A program made the translations under genes and the position numbers. 7,745 nt of DNA from Stenotrophomonas maltophilia. GTDB lineage: Bacteria; Pseudomonadota; Gammaproteobacteria; Xanthomonadales; Xanthomonadaceae. Below the pieces are notes generated by a model. The model saw only the letters and a list, made by a program, of their open reading frames with translations. It was not told the origin of the DNA and ran no database searches. Shown here in pieces: positions 1-6,083 of the stretch (position 1 is its first letter; every line of letters begins with the position of its first letter). The stretch spans positions 1 through 7,745 of the forward strand of contig DGIP01000057.1 in the NCBI GenBank assembly GCA_002386405.1, in the 5' to 3' direction.

Positions 1-245
1 TATCCCGACCCGAATTCGCGCTGGCCTCCGGCACCGACGGGCTGGACGACATCCGCCTGATCATCGAAGGCGCGCCTGCGCACCTGCAGCCGGGCGGCTG
101 GCTGCTGATGGAACATGGTTGGGACCAGGGCGAACCGATCCGCGCGCTGCTGGAGGGCGCCGGATTCGTCGATGTGGAAACCGCGCTGGACCTTGAACAG
201 CGCGACCGGGTGAGCCTGGGCCGGTGGCCCGCCACCCAGCGGTAG
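1..245 (+). CDS. prmC: PrmC (HemK), release factor glutamine N5-methyltransferase, C-terminal part
   Basis: This is the last 80 codons of a gene that enters from the left; the frame runs from base 3 and ends at TAG 243-245. PrmC uses S-adenosylmethionine to methylate the glutamine of the GGQ motif in peptide release factors RF1 and RF2, in the cytoplasm. The visible tail contains [31 protein letters not shown], an alanine/glycine-rich 'LLEGAGF' and a final [14 protein letters not shown]. These match the end of the PrmC methyltransferase fold: the helix after the NPPY loop, the 'PGGWLLxEHG' strand, and the D-x-x-x-x-x-R tail. The catalytic NPPY motif and the SAM-binding glycine motif lie outside the window, so activity cannot be judged. 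The pip start follows 34 bases after the stop, so co-transcription with pip is possible. The assignment rests on recognition of the family C-terminus. Confidence 0.88.
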   Translation, partial: SRPEFALASGTDGLDDIRLIIEGAPAHLQPGGWLLMEHGWDQGEPIRALLEGAGFVDVETALDLEQRDRVSLGRWPATQR

Positions 246-267
246 AATGAGCGACCGTGATTCCACT

Positions 268-271
268 GGAG
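268..271 (+). promoter_or_regulatory. Shine-Dalgarno site fixing the pip start
   Basis: GGAG sits 8 bases before the ATG at 280. The same frame also has an ATG at 247, one base after the prmC stop, but that one has no purine-rich site in front of it. Using 280 gives the enzyme exactly the Xanthomonas catalytic residue numbering, which settles the choice. Confidence 0.7.
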
Positions 272-279
272 CTCCACCC

Positions 280-1224
280 ATGCGCACGCTGTACCCGGCC
301 ATCACCCCTTACGACGTTGGCAGCCTGAAGGTCGACGACCGCCACACGCTGTATTTCGAACAGTGCGGCAACCCGCAGGGCAAGCCGGTGGTGATGCTGC
401 ACGGCGGCCCGGGCGGCGGCTGCAGCGACAAGATGCGCCAGTTCCACGACCCGGCGAAGTACCGCATCATCCTGTTCGACCAGCGAGGTGCCGGCCGGTC
501 CACCCCGCACGCCGACCTGGTGGACAACACCACCTGGGACCTGGTGGCCGATATCGAGAAGCTGCGCGAGCACCTTCAGGTGGAGCGCTGGCAGGTCTTC
601 GGCGGCAGCTGGGGGTCGACCCTGGCGCTGGCCTATGCGCAGACCCATCCGCAGCAGGTGACCGAGCTGGTGCTGCGTGGCATCTTCATGCTGCGCCGCT
701 GGGAACTGGAATGGTTCTACCAGGAAGGCGCCAACCGCCTGTTCCCGGATGCGTGGGAACACTACCTGGCACCGATCCCGGCCGTGGAACGCCACGACCT
801 GATTTCCGCCTTCCACCGCCGCCTGACCAGTGACGATGAAGCTACCCGCCTGGCCGCGGCCAAGGCGTGGAGCGTGTGGGAAGGCGCCACCAGCTTCCTG
901 CACGTGGACGCCGACTTCGTGAACAGCCATGAAGACCCGCGCTTCGCGCTGGCCTTTGCGCGCATCGAGAACCACTACTTCGTCAATGGCGGTTTCTTCG
1001 AGGTCGAAGAGCAGCTGCTGCGTGATGCGCACCGTATCGCCGACATCCCGGGCGTGATCGTGCACGGCCGTTACGACGTGGTGTGCCCGCTGCAGAATGC
1101 GTGGGAACTGCACAAGGCCTGGCCGAAATCCACGCTGGAAATCAGCCCGGCGTCGGGCCATTCCGCGTTCGAAGCCGAGAACATCGACGCGCTGGTGCGC
1201 GCCACGGATGGTTTCGCCGCCTGA
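280..1224 (+). CDS. pip: Proline iminopeptidase (prolyl aminopeptidase, peptidase family S33)
   Basis: This cytoplasmic alpha/beta hydrolase removes N-terminal proline from peptides. The protein is 314 residues from ATG 280, against 313 in the Xanthomonas enzyme. The oxyanion-hole motif HGGPGGG is at residues 41-47. The nucleophile elbow GGSWGS places the serine at 110, 'HGRYD' gives Asp266 and 'SGH' gives His294, the same triad numbers as in the crystallised X. campestris enzyme. The C-terminal half of the core is interrupted by the usual helical cap (about residues 140-240), including the 'ARIENHYF' segment whose glutamate helps hold the substrate amino group in this family. The longer reading from 247 would add 11 residues without a ribosome site. 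It lies 34 bases after prmC on the same strand. In X. campestris a pip gene is paired with the LuxR-solo gene xccR and a lux box; neither a luxR gene nor a lux box is visible here. The last codons (D-G-F-A-A-stop) are part of the repeat unit that is copied twice more downstream. Confidence 0.96.
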   Translation: MRTLYPAITPYDVGSLKVDDRHTLYFEQCGNPQGKPVVMLHGGPGGGCSDKMRQFHDPAKYRIILFDQRGAGRSTPHADLVDNTTWDLVADIEKLREHLQVERWQVFGGSWGSTLALAYAQTHPQQVTELVLRGIFMLRRWELEWFYQEGANRLFPDAWEHYLAPIPAVERHDLISAFHRRLTSDDEATRLAAAKAWSVWEGATSFLHVDADFVNSHEDPRFALAFARIENHYFVNGGFFEVEEQLLRDAHRIADIPGVIVHGRYDVVCPLQNAWELHKAWPKSTLEISPASGHSAFEAENIDALVRATDGFAA

Positions 1225-1229
1225 TGTCC

Positions 1230-1254
1230 GTACCCACCAACGGTGGGTACCTAC
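1230..1254 (-). repeat. SMAG/REP hairpin element 1
   Basis: Read on the minus strand this is GTAG (1254-1251) followed by a perfect 9-bp stem, GTACCCACC pairing with GGTGGGTAC, and a 3-base loop GTT. A GTAG foot plus a short perfect hairpin of about 22-25 bases is the definition of the S. maltophilia SMAG type of REP sequence. It lies just past the pip stop codon, where such elements usually protect or end transcripts. There is no U-run, so it is not a textbook intrinsic terminator. Confidence 0.85.
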
Positions 1255-1286
1255 CGGGGGACGGATGGTTTCGCCGCTTGATGCCC

Positions 1287-1311
1287 GTACCCACCAACGG
1301 TGGGTACCTAC
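1287..1311 (-). repeat. SMAG/REP hairpin element 2
   Basis: This is an exact copy of element 1: CTAC at 1308-1311, 9-bp stem arms at 1287-1295 and 1299-1307, loop at 1296-1298. It belongs to the second tandem unit and is followed by eight G. Confidence 0.85.
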
Positions 1312-1345
1312 CGGGGGGGGCGGATGGTTTCGCCGCCTGATGTCC

Positions 1346-1370
1346 GTACCCACCAACGGTGGGTACCTAC
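1346..1370 (-). repeat. SMAG/REP hairpin element 3
   Basis: This is an exact copy of elements 1 and 2, with stem arms at 1346-1354 and 1358-1366 and the GTAG foot (as CTAC) at 1367-1370. Its foot faces that of element 4 across 16 bases, forming an inverted pair. Confidence 0.85.
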
Positions 1371-1386
1371 CGGCGATACGGTTGCG

Positions 1387-1411
1387 GTAGGCCACGACCG
1401 TTGGTCGTGGC
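1387..1411 (+). repeat. SMAG/REP hairpin element 4, inverted, different stem
   Basis: GTAG at 1387-1390 is followed by a perfect 9-bp stem, GCCACGACC (1391-1399) with GGTCGTGGC (1403-1411), and loop GTT. The stem sequence differs from elements 1-3 but the foot, stem length and loop are the same, so it belongs to another SMAG subfamily. It ends 4 bases before the lysR stop codon. Together with element 3 it could act as a bidirectional transcript end between the convergent pip and lysR genes. Confidence 0.8.
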
Positions 1412-1415
1412 TGGC

Positions 1416-2300
1416 TCACCAGGTGCCGGCGGACAACGCGTCCGCCAGCACTTTCAGTTTCGGCGAGGCCTGCCGCGACGGCGGATACACCAGCGACAAC
1501 GCCCGCGTGCGGCCCTCGAACGGTTCCAGCACGCGCTGCAGGCGGCCGTCGGCCAACGCATCGGCGACCGCGAAATCCATTACCTGCACGATGCCGACCC
1601 CGGCCAGTGCGCCTTCCACCAGCGGATCGCCGCTGTCGAATACCATCCGCGCCGGCGCGGTGAACTCGCGCAGCCCATCGCCGTCGCGGAACTGCCAGTC
1701 CACCAGCCGCCCGCTGCGCAGGTTGCGCACCGCAAGGCAGGCGTGGTCCTGCAGTGCATCGACGGTCTCCGGCGCGCCATGCCGGGCGATGTAGCCGGGC
1801 GAGGCCACGGTCACCCAGCGCAGCGGCCGCAGCGGCCGCGCCACCATGCGCACATCGCTGATCGGCCCGGTGCGCAGTGCGGCATCGAAGCCTTCCTCGA
1901 CCAGGTCCACCAGACGGTCGTTGAGCACCAGCTCGAACTGCAGCTGCGGGTAGGTGGCCATCAGCTGGCCGGTCAACGGCACCAGCACCTTGCGCCCGAA
2001 CATCGACGGTGCAGTCAGCTTGAGCACGCCCGAGGGCGTGCAGGGGCGGTCGCCCAGCCGGCGCTCGGCATCCTCCAGCCCGCACAGCAGGGGCGTGCAG
2101 TGCTCCACGAACTGACGCCCGTCCGGGGTCAGGCTGACTGCGCGGGTGGTGCGCTGGAGCAGGCGCACGCCCAGCTCGCTTTCCAGCCGGCCGATCGCGC
2201 GCGACAGCCCCGATTGGCTGATGCCCAGCTGCCCGGCGGCCGCAGTGAAACTGCGGGCTTCGGCCACCTGTACCAGCATGCGCACGGCATTGAGATCCAT
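1416..2300 (-). CDS. LysR-family transcriptional regulator
   Basis: This is a 294-residue DNA-binding regulator of usual LTTR length. The winged helix-turn-helix covers about residues 1-60, with the HTH around 18-40 (FTAAAGQLGISQSGLSRAIG, then RLE) followed by 'ELGVRLLQRTTRAVSLTPDG', which is the family signature. The effector-binding domain begins near residue 91 (GVLKLTAPSMFGRKVLVP) and runs to the end in the type-2 periplasmic-binding-protein fold, resembling the CrgA-like group. The ATG at 2300 is the natural start because the family begins with 'MDLNAVRxLVxVAEARSF'; the ribosome site before it is weak. It is divergent from the MFS transporter, with 107 bases between the two starts. By the usual LTTR pattern it probably controls that transporter and itself. 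The effector cannot be read from sequence. The gene converges on pip, with the SMAG cluster between them. Confidence 0.93.
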   Translation of the reverse strand: MDLNAVRMLVQVAEARSFTAAAGQLGISQSGLSRAIGRLESELGVRLLQRTTRAVSLTPDGRQFVEHCTPLLCGLEDAERRLGDRPCTPSGVLKLTAPSMFGRKVLVPLTGQLMATYPQLQFELVLNDRLVDLVEEGFDAALRTGPISDVRMVARPLRPLRWVTVASPGYIARHGAPETVDALQDHACLAVRNLRSGRLVDWQFRDGDGLREFTAPARMVFDSGDPLVEGALAGVGIVQVMDFAVADALADGRLQRVLEPFEGRTRALSLVYPPSRQASPKLKVLADALSAGTW

Positions 2301-2315
2301 GGCGGTGTCCGATTA

Positions 2316-2329
2316 ATGCGAAAATGCAT
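2316..2329. promoter_or_regulatory. Candidate operator in the lysR-MFS divergent region
   Basis: ATGC (2316-2319) and GCAT (2326-2329) form a small inverted repeat around GAAAAT in the most AT-rich part of the divergent region. LTTR boxes usually follow T-N11-A; this one has T-N10-A, so the match is imperfect. A second weak inverted pair, TCGAA (2338-2342) and TTCGA (2359-2363), lies just beyond. Both are guesses from symmetry and position only. Confidence 0.3.
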
Positions 2330-2357
2330 GACAGAAATCGAAGTATCCGGGTTTATT
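2328..2357 (+). promoter_or_regulatory. Candidate promoter for the MFS transporter gene
   Basis: ATGACA (2328-2333) resembles a sigma-70 -35 box with 5 of 6 matches. TTTATT (2352-2357) resembles a -10 box with 4 of 6 matches, at an 18-base spacing. It lies about 50 bases before the chosen ATG and overlaps the right end of the candidate operator, as expected for a regulator-controlled promoter. The matches are modest. Confidence 0.35.
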
Positions 2358-2407
2358 TGTTCGACGTCATCAATGAGACTGCCCGCCTCCCCCTCGTACC
2401 GACCGGC

Positions 2408-3838
2408 ATGACCCACTCCTCACCTGCCTTCCCGCCCCGCCTGGCGCTGACCCTGCTGGCCACGGCCCAGCTGATCATCGCGCTGGACGCGACCATCATC
2501 TTCGTGGCCCTGCATGAGATGGGGGTGCAGCTGGGCATCAATGCCCAGCAGCTGCAGTGGATCGTCAGCGCCTATACGGTGGCCTTCGGCGGCTGCCTGC
2601 TGCTGGGCGGTCGTGCCGCCGACCTGCTTGGCCGGCGCCGGGTGTACCGCAGCGGCATGGCGCTGTTCGCATTGGCCTCGCTGGTCGGCGGACTGAGCAA
2701 CAGCGGCGGGGTGCTGATCGCCGCGCGTGCGGTGCAGGGCATCGGTGCGGCACTGCTGTTTCCGGCGACGTTGTCGTTGATCAGCACCCTCTACGCCGAA
2801 GGGGCGCCGCGCAACCGGGCGCTGGCGATCTGGTCGATGGCCAGTGCCGGCGGGCTGGCGCTGGGGACGCTGCTGGGCGGCGTGCTCACCCAGAGCTTCG
2901 GCTGGTCCTCGGTGCTGCTGGTGATCGTGCCGTTCGCCAGCGCCTGCGCGCTGCTGGCGGGCTGGTGGCTGCCGCGCGATGCGGCGGTGCTGCGCGGGCG
3001 CTCGTTCGACCTGGCCGGCTGCCTCACCGTGACCCTGGGCGGCAGCCTGCTGGTGACCACGCTGGTGCAGGCGCCGGAGTGGGGCTGGACCGCGCCGCGC
3101 ACGCTGGGCTGCCTGGTGGCCTCGGCGGTGCTGCTGGCCGCCTTCGTGGCGATCGAACAGCGCAGCCGCGACCCGTTGATGCAGTTCTCGCTGCTGCGCC
3201 TGCGCAGCCTGCGCGCGGCGATGCTGTTGACGATGGTGTTCATGAGCAGCTTCGGCGTGCAGTACTACTTCCTGGCGCTGTACTTCCAGGATGGCTACGG
3301 CTGGAGTGCGCTGCAGGCCGGCCTGGCCTTCCTGCCGCCCACGCTGGTGTGCACGTTCGGCATCCGCATCAGCGAACGGATGCTGCGCCGGCGTTCGCCG
3401 CGCCAGGTGCTGGCGCTGGGCATGGGCGCCGGCGCGATCGGCATCAGCGCGATCGCGGTGGCGCTGCCGTATGGCGCCACCTACTGGGCGCTGCTGCCGG
3501 GGATCGTGGTGCTGAGCATCGGCCAGGGCATGACCTGGACGGCGATGTGGATCGTGGCCGGGCGGGGCGTACCGGCCGCGCAGCAGGGCGTGGCCTCGGG
3601 CATGGCTGCGACCGCGCAGCAGATCGGTGGCGCGCTCGGCCTGGCGCTGCTGGTGATGCTGGCCAACGCAGGCCGCAGCGCCAGCAGCACCGGCACCAGC
3701 CCCGAAGCACTGCAGGGGCTGGTCCACGCGCAGTACGGCGCGGCGCTGTTCGCGTTGCTGGGCGTGGTCGTGGCGTTGTGGCTGCGCCCGGAGAAAACCG
3801 GTGCCGCCGTGCCGGTTACGGGGTTGACCGCACCGTAA
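2408..3838 (+). CDS. MFS efflux transporter, DHA2 (EmrB/QacA-type) family
   Basis: This is a 476-residue inner-membrane protein rich in hydrophobic helices, the size expected for a 14-helix drug:proton antiporter. Helix 1 carries the DHA2 D1 motif as 'ALDATIIFVALHEM' (Asp27), with His where Pro is usual. Motif A is 'GGRAADLLGRRR' at residues 67-78, in the loop between helices 2 and 3. Motif B is 'ARAVQGIGAA' with Arg107 in helix 4. Motif C in helix 5 reads 'GLALGTLLGG' (149-158), with Thr replacing the usual Pro of GPxxGG. Hydrophobic segments continue to 'GAALFALLGVVVALWL' near the C-terminus. An in-frame ATG at 2324 would add 28 polar residues and overlap the promoter region, so I prefer 2408, where the family N-terminus begins; no strong ribosome site marks either. 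It probably exports toxic compounds or antibiotics, but the substrate is unknown. It is divergent from lysR and its 3' end overlaps the last 23 bases of the convergent amidohydrolase gene. Confidence 0.92.
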   Translation: MTHSSPAFPPRLALTLLATAQLIIALDATIIFVALHEMGVQLGINAQQLQWIVSAYTVAFGGCLLLGGRAADLLGRRRVYRSGMALFALASLVGGLSNSGGVLIAARAVQGIGAALLFPATLSLISTLYAEGAPRNRALAIWSMASAGGLALGTLLGGVLTQSFGWSSVLLVIVPFASACALLAGWWLPRDAAVLRGRSFDLAGCLTVTLGGSLLVTTLVQAPEWGWTAPRTLGCLVASAVLLAAFVAIEQRSRDPLMQFSLLRLRSLRAAMLLTMVFMSSFGVQYYFLALYFQDGYGWSALQAGLAFLPPTLVCTFGIRISERMLRRRSPRQVLALGMGAGAIGISAIAVALPYGATYWALLPGIVVLSIGQGMTWTAMWIVAGRGVPAAQQGVASGMAATAQQIGGALGLALLVMLANAGRSASSTGTSPEALQGLVHAQYGAALFALLGVVVALWLRPEKTGAAVPVTGLTAP

Positions 3839-4631
3839 CCTCCAGCGCGGTGAACACCCGCGCCAGGCGTTCCGCCCACGCGCGCTGCCCGGCCGCATCG
3901 GCGATCAGGTCCTGGCGGATTTCCAGCTCCACGTGCAGCAGCCCGCGGCCTTCGCCATGCACCGGCACCGCGTAATCACTGGTGCTGCTGACCGAGTACG
4001 GTTCGTTGTCGCCCACCACCAGGTCGCCTTCATCGCGCAGTGCCTGCAGCAGCGCATGCGCCAGGCGCGTGTCCTGGTGGTACAGCACCCCGGCATGCCA
4101 CGGCCGGTCAGCACCGTTCATGCGCGGGGTGAAGCTGTGCATCATCACCAGCAAGGTCGGGCGCGCCTGCCCGGCGCGTGCATCCAGCTCGGCGGCAATG
4201 CGCGCGTGGTAGGGCGCGTGGATCGCATCGATGCGCTGCTGGCGCTGCGCGGCCGACAGCCCGGCGTTGCCCGGCACCACGGTATGGTCGCTGACCTCGG
4301 GAATCAGCGTCGGTGAGGCCAACGGACGGTTGCAGTCGATCACCAGCCGCGAATAGGTCTGGGTGATCGCCCACGCGTCGAGCAACCCGGCCAGTTCGCG
4401 GGTGACCCCGGCAATGCCGATGTCCCAGCCGATATGGCGGTCACGCTCGACCTGCGGCAGGCCCAGGTTCGCCAGCACGTCCGGCACCTGCTGGCCGGCG
4501 TGGTCGGCGATCAGTACATAAGGTGAGCGCCCCTGCGGGTGCAGCACGGTGAAGGGCGCAGGATCCTCTGCGCCAAGCAGGGGCGTGGCCGCCAGCGGAT
4601 GCGTACGCGAATCAGCCACGCGCGGTCCCAT
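3816..4631 (-). CDS. N-formylglutamate amidohydrolase family protein
   Basis: The protein is 271 residues and matches the FGase family (PF05013). These are metal-dependent amidohydrolases; the founding member, HutG of the histidine pathway, splits N-formylglutamate to formate and glutamate. Visible family motifs, in order: 'LIADHAGQQVP' (residues 40-50, Asp43-His44), 'RHIGWDIG' (65-72), 'YSRLVIDCNRP' (93-103), 'MMHSFTPR' (163-170, His165), and 'HVELEIRQDLI' (233-243, including Glu237 and Arg239). It is the last gene of a four-gene minus-strand operon. The ATG at 4631 overlaps the Nudix gene by 20 bases. A GTG at 4619, preceded by GGGA, is a possible alternative that would remove four residues. 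No hut genes are nearby, so the real substrate may be another formyl or acyl amino acid. The stop is TAA at 3816-3818, inside the 3' end of the MFS gene. Confidence 0.9.
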   Translation of the reverse strand: MGPRVADSRTHPLAATPLLGAEDPAPFTVLHPQGRSPYVLIADHAGQQVPDVLANLGLPQVERDRHIGWDIGIAGVTRELAGLLDAWAITQTYSRLVIDCNRPLASPTLIPEVSDHTVVPGNAGLSAAQRQQRIDAIHAPYHARIAAELDARAGQARPTLLVMMHSFTPRMNGADRPWHAGVLYHQDTRLAHALLQALRDEGDLVVGDNEPYSVSSTSDYAVPVHGEGRGLLHVELEIRQDLIADAAGQRAWAERLARVFTALEVTVRSTP

Positions 4632-5163
4632 CCAGGTGGTGCTCGATCATCCACAGGCCGGCCCACAGCTTGGCGTCCAGCTGGTAGCCCTGGCCCATCT
4701 TCTCCACCAGCCAGGCGGCCGCGCGGGCACGCGGTACCTCATGCACGGTGATGTCCTCGCTGGCATCGCCGCCGCCTTCGCCCACCTTGCGCAGGCCGGT
4801 GGCGCGCACGAAGGCGATCTTCTCGCTGCTGGCACCGGAGGACGTCGGGCCGATCATCAGGACTTCGGCATGGTCGGCGGTCCAGCCGGTTTCTTCTTCG
4901 AGCTCGCGCACGGCGGATACCTCGATCGACTCGCCGGCGTCGATGTCGCCCACCAGCCCGGCCGGCATCTCGATCGTGTTGGCCTGCAGCGGTACGCGGA
5001 ACTGCTCGACGAACAGCACGTTGTCGTCGGGGGTGACGGCGATGATGATCGCCGCCAGTCCGCCGGCATGGGTGCGCTCGCTGTACTCCCACGAACCGCG
5101 CACGACCATGCGCTGGTACTTGCCTTCGTAGACGACCTTCGGGGCTTGCGTGTTGGGGCTCAT
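4612..5163 (-). CDS. Nudix hydrolase, ADP-ribose pyrophosphatase type
   Basis: This is a 183-residue cytoplasmic protein with a perfect Nudix box, G-x5-E-x7-RE-L-x-EE-x-G-W, from Gly72 to Trp94, containing REL at 86-88 and the metal-binding Glu90 and Glu91. Such enzymes hydrolyse nucleoside diphosphates linked to another group. The overall layout resembles the ADP-ribose pyrophosphatase (NudF/ADPRase) group: an N-terminal strand region 'VVYEGKYQRMVVRG', 'GGLAAIIIAVTPDDNVLFVEQFR' before the box, and 'GPTSSGASSEKIAFVRA' after it, with Pro107 13 residues past the box. Substrate prediction within Nudix proteins is unreliable. The start ATG at 5163 overlaps the TGA of the exonuclease gene as ATGA, a translational-coupling arrangement. 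Its own stop lies inside the start region of the amidohydrolase gene. A longer open frame continues upstream to about 5637 but runs antisense-like through the exonuclease gene and lacks family similarity. Confidence 0.93.
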   Translation of the reverse strand: MSPNTQAPKVVYEGKYQRMVVRGSWEYSERTHAGGLAAIIIAVTPDDNVLFVEQFRVPLQANTIEMPAGLVGDIDAGESIEVSAVRELEEETGWTADHAEVLMIGPTSSGASSEKIAFVRATGLRKVGEGGGDASEDITVHEVPRARAAAWLVEKMGQGYQLDAKLWAGLWMIEHHLDGTARG

Positions 5164-6083
5164 GCGAACTCGCTGGCGGGAGGGGAAATGTCGGGAATGC
5201 CGGCCGCGTTGAACAGCCGGCGCCGGGTAAGCGGACCAAAGCGCAGCGCCTCGCACAGCCCCTGCAGCATCTGCGGGTCGGCACTGGAGCGGCTGAAATC
5301 GGCCTGCGCCGCATCCAGCGGTGCATCCAGCGCGATGGTGGTCAGCTGCCGCCACAGCAGCGCATGCTCGCGCTGCTCGCGCAGGCGCACCGCCATCTGG
5401 GCGGCGCCGCGCAGGCGCAGGAACGGCACTTCGTCCAGTCGCTCGTACAGGGTGTCCAGGCTGCCGAAGTGGGCCAGCAGCACGGCGGCTGACTTGGCGC
5501 CGACACCGGTCACCCCGGGAATGTTGTCGACCGCATCGCCGCACAGCGCCAGGTAATCGGCGATCTGGTGCGCATGCACGCCGTGGCGGGCCTTGACCCC
5601 GGCCATGCCCCAGCGCTGGTTGCGGGCGTAATCCCACTGCTCGTCATGCTCGAACAGCAGCTGCGACAGGTCCTTGTCGGCCGAGATGATCACCCCGCGC
5701 ATGCCGGCCGGGCGGCGCGCGTGCAACGCGCTGCCGATCAGGTCGTCGGCCTCGTACTCGGTGTGGGCCAGCACGGCCAGGCCCAGCGCGCTGCACAGCG
5801 CCTTGCAGTGCGCGAACTGGCGGCGCAGTGCATCGGGTGCCGGATCGCGGTTGGCCTTGTAGGCGGCATACAGGTCATGGCGGAAGCAGCTGTCCAGCGC
5901 CTCGTCGAAGGCAATGGCGATGTGCTGCGGACGCTCGCGTTCGAGCAGGTCGAGCAGGAAGCGGGCGAAACCATGCACCGCGTTGGTCGGCCAACCCTGC
6001 TGGTCCTGGAATTCATCGGGCATCGAATGCCAAGCCCGGAACACGTACAGGCTGGCATCCACCAAGTAGAGAGGCGTGTGCAC
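5160..6083 (-). CDS. Free-standing 5'-3' exonuclease / flap endonuclease
   Basis: The protein is 307 residues and resembles the N-terminal nuclease domain of DNA polymerase I and the ExoIX (Xni) group, which cut 5' flaps and degrade 5' ends in repair and Okazaki-fragment processing. In order: 'LVDASLYVFRAWHSMP' with Asp9; 'AFDEALDSCFRHDLYAAYKA' with Asp60 and the helical-arch residues; 'YEADDLIG' with Glu111, Asp113, Asp114; 'ISADKDLSQLL' with Asp136 and Asp138; 'CGDAVDNIPGVTGVGAKSA' with Asp183 and Asp186, followed by the helix-hairpin-helix DNA-binding segment. All acidic metal ligands are present. No polymerase domain follows. The start is GTG, directly after the TGA of the nitroreductase gene (no spacer), and 'GGGTGGG' just before it may serve as ribosome site. 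The stop overlaps the Nudix ATG. I would not name it xni, because E. coli Xni lacks several of these ligands. Confidence 0.93.
   Translation of the reverse strand: MHTPLYLVDASLYVFRAWHSMPDEFQDQQGWPTNAVHGFARFLLDLLERERPQHIAIAFDEALDSCFRHDLYAAYKANRDPAPDALRRQFAHCKALCSALGLAVLAHTEYEADDLIGSALHARRPAGMRGVIISADKDLSQLLFEHDEQWDYARNQRWGMAGVKARHGVHAHQIADYLALCGDAVDNIPGVTGVGAKSAAVLLAHFGSLDTLYERLDEVPFLRLRGAAQMAVRLREQREHALLWRQLTTIALDAPLDAAQADFSRSSADPQMLQGLCEALRFGPLTRRRLFNAAGIPDISPPASEFA

Larger units (their letters stand above)
1205..1373. repeat. Three tandem copies of a 57-59 bp unit: pip 3' end plus SMAG hairpin
   Basis: The unit starts with CGGATGGTTTCGCC at 1205, 1262 and 1321, giving periods of 57 and 59 bases. 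Each copy carries the last codons and stop of pip, then a GTAG-type hairpin, then a run of G. The first and third copies are identical over 53 bases. The second differs from them at two positions (T at 1278, C at 1284), and its G run is 8 long (1313-1320) instead of 5 (1256-1260). Only the first copy is part of the gene; copies two and three are noncoding duplicates of the gene end. Near identity implies recent tandem amplification or gene conversion. Confidence 0.95.

Noticed and set aside
246..279. lux box before pip, as at the Xanthomonas xccR-pip locus
   Set aside because: No CTGT-N12-ACAG-like palindrome is present and no luxR gene is adjacent.
1083..1390. Short plus-strand frames repeating 'WFRRLM-VPTNGGYLP'-like peptides
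   Set aside because: The peptide repeat is just the 57-59 bp SMAG array translated. There is no ribosome site or independent support.
1204..1411. CRISPR-like array
   Set aside because: The copies are contiguous tandem units without unique spacers, and the hairpins with GTAG feet identify them as SMAG/REP elements. No cas gene is nearby.
61..2085. 674-codon minus-strand open frame across pip and the lysR 3' region
   Set aside because: It is antisense to pip, crosses the repeat array, has low-complexity Arg/Ala/Gly composition and resembles no family. Long shadow frames are normal in high-GC DNA.
2420..3898. 492-codon minus-strand frame opposite the MFS gene
   Set aside because: Gln/Arg/His/Ala-rich shadow of a strongly recognisable transporter on the other strand.
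4549..5556. 335-codon plus-strand frame opposite the Nudix and exonuclease genes
   Set aside because: Both minus-strand genes have complete catalytic motifs and operon-like overlaps; this frame has none.
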